Assembly (NCBI GenBank): GCA_934294965.1
Contig: CAKRAM010000122.1
Span: 1-5,902, forward strand
Source of the DNA: an uncultured Clostridia bacterium
GTDB taxonomy: Bacteria; Bacillota; Clostridia; Christensenellales; CAG-314
Direction: 5' to 3'
Length of the DNA stretch: 5,902 nt
The translations under genes and the position numbers were made by a program. Position 1 is the first letter of the stretch. Each line of letters starts with the position of its first letter. Below the pieces are notes generated by a model, which saw only the letters and a list, made by a program, of their open reading frames with translations, was not told the origin of the DNA and ran no database searches. Positions 5,548-5,902 of the stretch are shown piece after piece.

Positions 5548-5576
5548 ATTGTAGCACCCGAGGCGACATTTGTCAA
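5548..5576 (-). promoter_or_regulatory. Consensus promoter of the thioesterase gene, extended -10
   Basis: On the minus strand TTGACA (5576-5571, 6/6) and TACAAT (5553-5548, 5/6) are exactly 17 bases apart. TGC precedes the -10 box, giving the extended -10 form. The predicted start near 5541 leaves a leader of about 140 nt. Confidence 0.85.
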
Positions 5577-5626
5577 AGCGGGCGGCGGCAGTGCGGCTAA
5601 TTTTTACAAGTTGGCGGTTTTTGTAC

Positions 5627-5655
5627 TTGACTGTTTTGCGTTTATGCTGTATAAT
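5627..5655 (+). promoter_or_regulatory. Strong consensus promoter for the rightward leader and gene
   Basis: TTGACT (5627-5632, 5/6) and TATAAT (5650-5655, 6/6) are separated by 17 bases. The start should fall near 5662. The ten-base palindrome TTCAATTGAA (5659-5668) covers the start point. The promoter diverges from the thioesterase promoter, with 50 bases between the two -35 boxes. Confidence 0.9.
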
Positions 5656-5765
5656 ACGTTCAATTGAATATGTGAGTGAGTAATTTGCGCATTTGCGTTA
5701 CACCTGCCAACACCCGTCGGTTTGTTTGTTCAATTCCGTCTGGCAATGTTCTAAAAAATGAGACT

Positions 5766-5801
5766 CACGCAACCGATTTTGTCGTCGGTTGCGTGTTTTT
5801 T
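5766..5801 (+). terminator. Perfect intrinsic terminator inside the 5' leader
   Basis: CACGCAACCGA (5766-5776) pairs perfectly with TCGGTTGCGTG (5785-5795), an 11-bp stem with an eight-base loop, followed by six T residues (5796-5801). It lies 90 bases before the next start codon and after a strong promoter. Unless antitermination occurs, most transcripts should stop here. Confidence 0.9.
5778..5790. repeat. 13-nt direct repeat, copy 2 (TTTGTCGTCGGTT)
   Basis: Exact copy of 5456-5468. Here it forms most of the terminator loop and half of its 3' arm, so an RNA carrying the complement could invade the terminator. Confidence 0.85.
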
Positions 5802-5881
5802 GTTATTAGGCTGCGGTCGCTGTAACAAAAAGCACATATGCAAAAGAAAATTACAAACGTGCTTAAATGCACAAAAAACAC

Positions 5882-5887
5882 AGGAGG
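5882..5887 (+). promoter_or_regulatory. Strong SD of the right-edge gene
   Basis: AGGAGG, four bases before the ATG at 5892, is the best ribosome site in the window. It shows that a real gene starts at the right edge. Confidence 0.85.
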
Positions 5888-5891
5888 TAAT

Positions 5892-5902
5892 ATGAATTAC
5901 TA
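5892..5902 (+). CDS. Start of an unidentified gene, cut by the window edge
   Basis: Only the codons ATG AAT TAC and two more bases are present, so the product cannot be named. The start is supported by the strong SD just upstream. The gene lies 90 bases beyond a leader terminator, so its expression is probably controlled by read-through from the promoter at 5627-5655. No convincing second promoter is visible between the terminator and the start; a TTTTGT/TGTAAC pair there is weak. Confidence 0.7.

Larger units (their letters stand above)
5662..5801 (+). ncRNA. Terminated 140-nt leader (candidate attenuator, riboswitch or sRNA)
   Basis: RNA from the predicted start to the terminator U tract. 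The terminator 5' arm can pair with three earlier segments: GTGAGT (5672-5677) with ACTCAC (5763-5768), TTGCGT (5693-5698) with ACGCAA (5767-5772), and TCGGTT (5717-5722) with AACCGA (5771-5776). TGCCA (5705-5709 region) can also pair with TGGCA (about 5740-5745). Such competing pairs are the hallmark of transcription attenuation. No T-box sequence, TPP, SAM, lysine, purine or other riboswitch core that I know is visible. It might instead be a free-standing small RNA. The next gene lacks any better promoter, which favours attenuation. Confidence 0.5.

Noticed and set aside
5400..5576. N-terminal extension of the thioesterase to 5576
   Set aside because: It would cover its own -35 and -10 boxes and the folded leader; the ATG at 5399 has an SD and matches family length.
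5662..5801. T-box, 6S RNA or SRP RNA identity for the rightward leader
   Set aside because: No T-box core (AGGGTGGNACCGCG), no SRP GNAR/tetraloop motif and no long 6S-like open bubble could be seen.

Overview
The window looks like a piece of a bacterial chromosome from the Bacillota, most likely a Clostridia-type gut lineage. That placement is an inference. It rests on moderate GC (mid-40s by eye), Shine-Dalgarno (SD) sites before nearly every gene, canonical sigma-70/sigma-A promoters, U-tract terminators, a eukaryote/archaeal-type ProRS, a YegS/DgkB-type lipid kinase, a stand-alone bacterial acyl-ACP thioesterase and a UPF0200-like small kinase. No mobile element, CRISPR array, tRNA or rRNA was seen.

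Layout, left to right. (1) The 3' nine-tenths of proS (+) run to 1303 and end at a 14-bp hairpin terminator. (2) A diacylglycerol-kinase-family lipid kinase lies on the minus strand (1460 to about 2275), probably starting at a TTG codon. (3) A 200-bp divergent spacer holds a G9 tract and a near-perfect promoter for tcdA. (4) tcdA (+, 2530-3234) is a tRNA ct6A dehydratase. (5) A roughly 310-bp convergent spacer has inverted repeats but no convincing gene. (6) A minus-strand two-gene operon carries a P-loop nucleotide kinase (4000-4554) and then a MarR regulator (3545-3988). It has its own promoter with an overlapping operator-like repeat and a strong terminator. (7) An acyl-ACP thioesterase (minus, 4680-5399) is read from a consensus promoter through a roughly 140-nt leader that can fold. 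(8) A divergent consensus promoter at 5627-5655 starts a roughly 230-nt plus-strand leader containing a perfect intrinsic terminator, followed by a strong SD and the first codons of a gene that leaves the window.

The genes are mostly housekeeping: translation (proS, tcdA) and lipid metabolism (DAGK-family kinase, thioesterase), plus one small regulatory operon. The most unusual part is the right-hand 500 bp. There two divergently transcribed leaders, one before the thioesterase and one before the unseen downstream gene, are each predicted to be structured. They share a 13-nt repeat, so each RNA carries sequence complementary to the other. In the rightward RNA that repeat forms most of the loop and half of the 3' arm of the terminator. 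This could be an undescribed attenuation or riboswitch-like arrangement; it is read from sequence alone and has not been tested.
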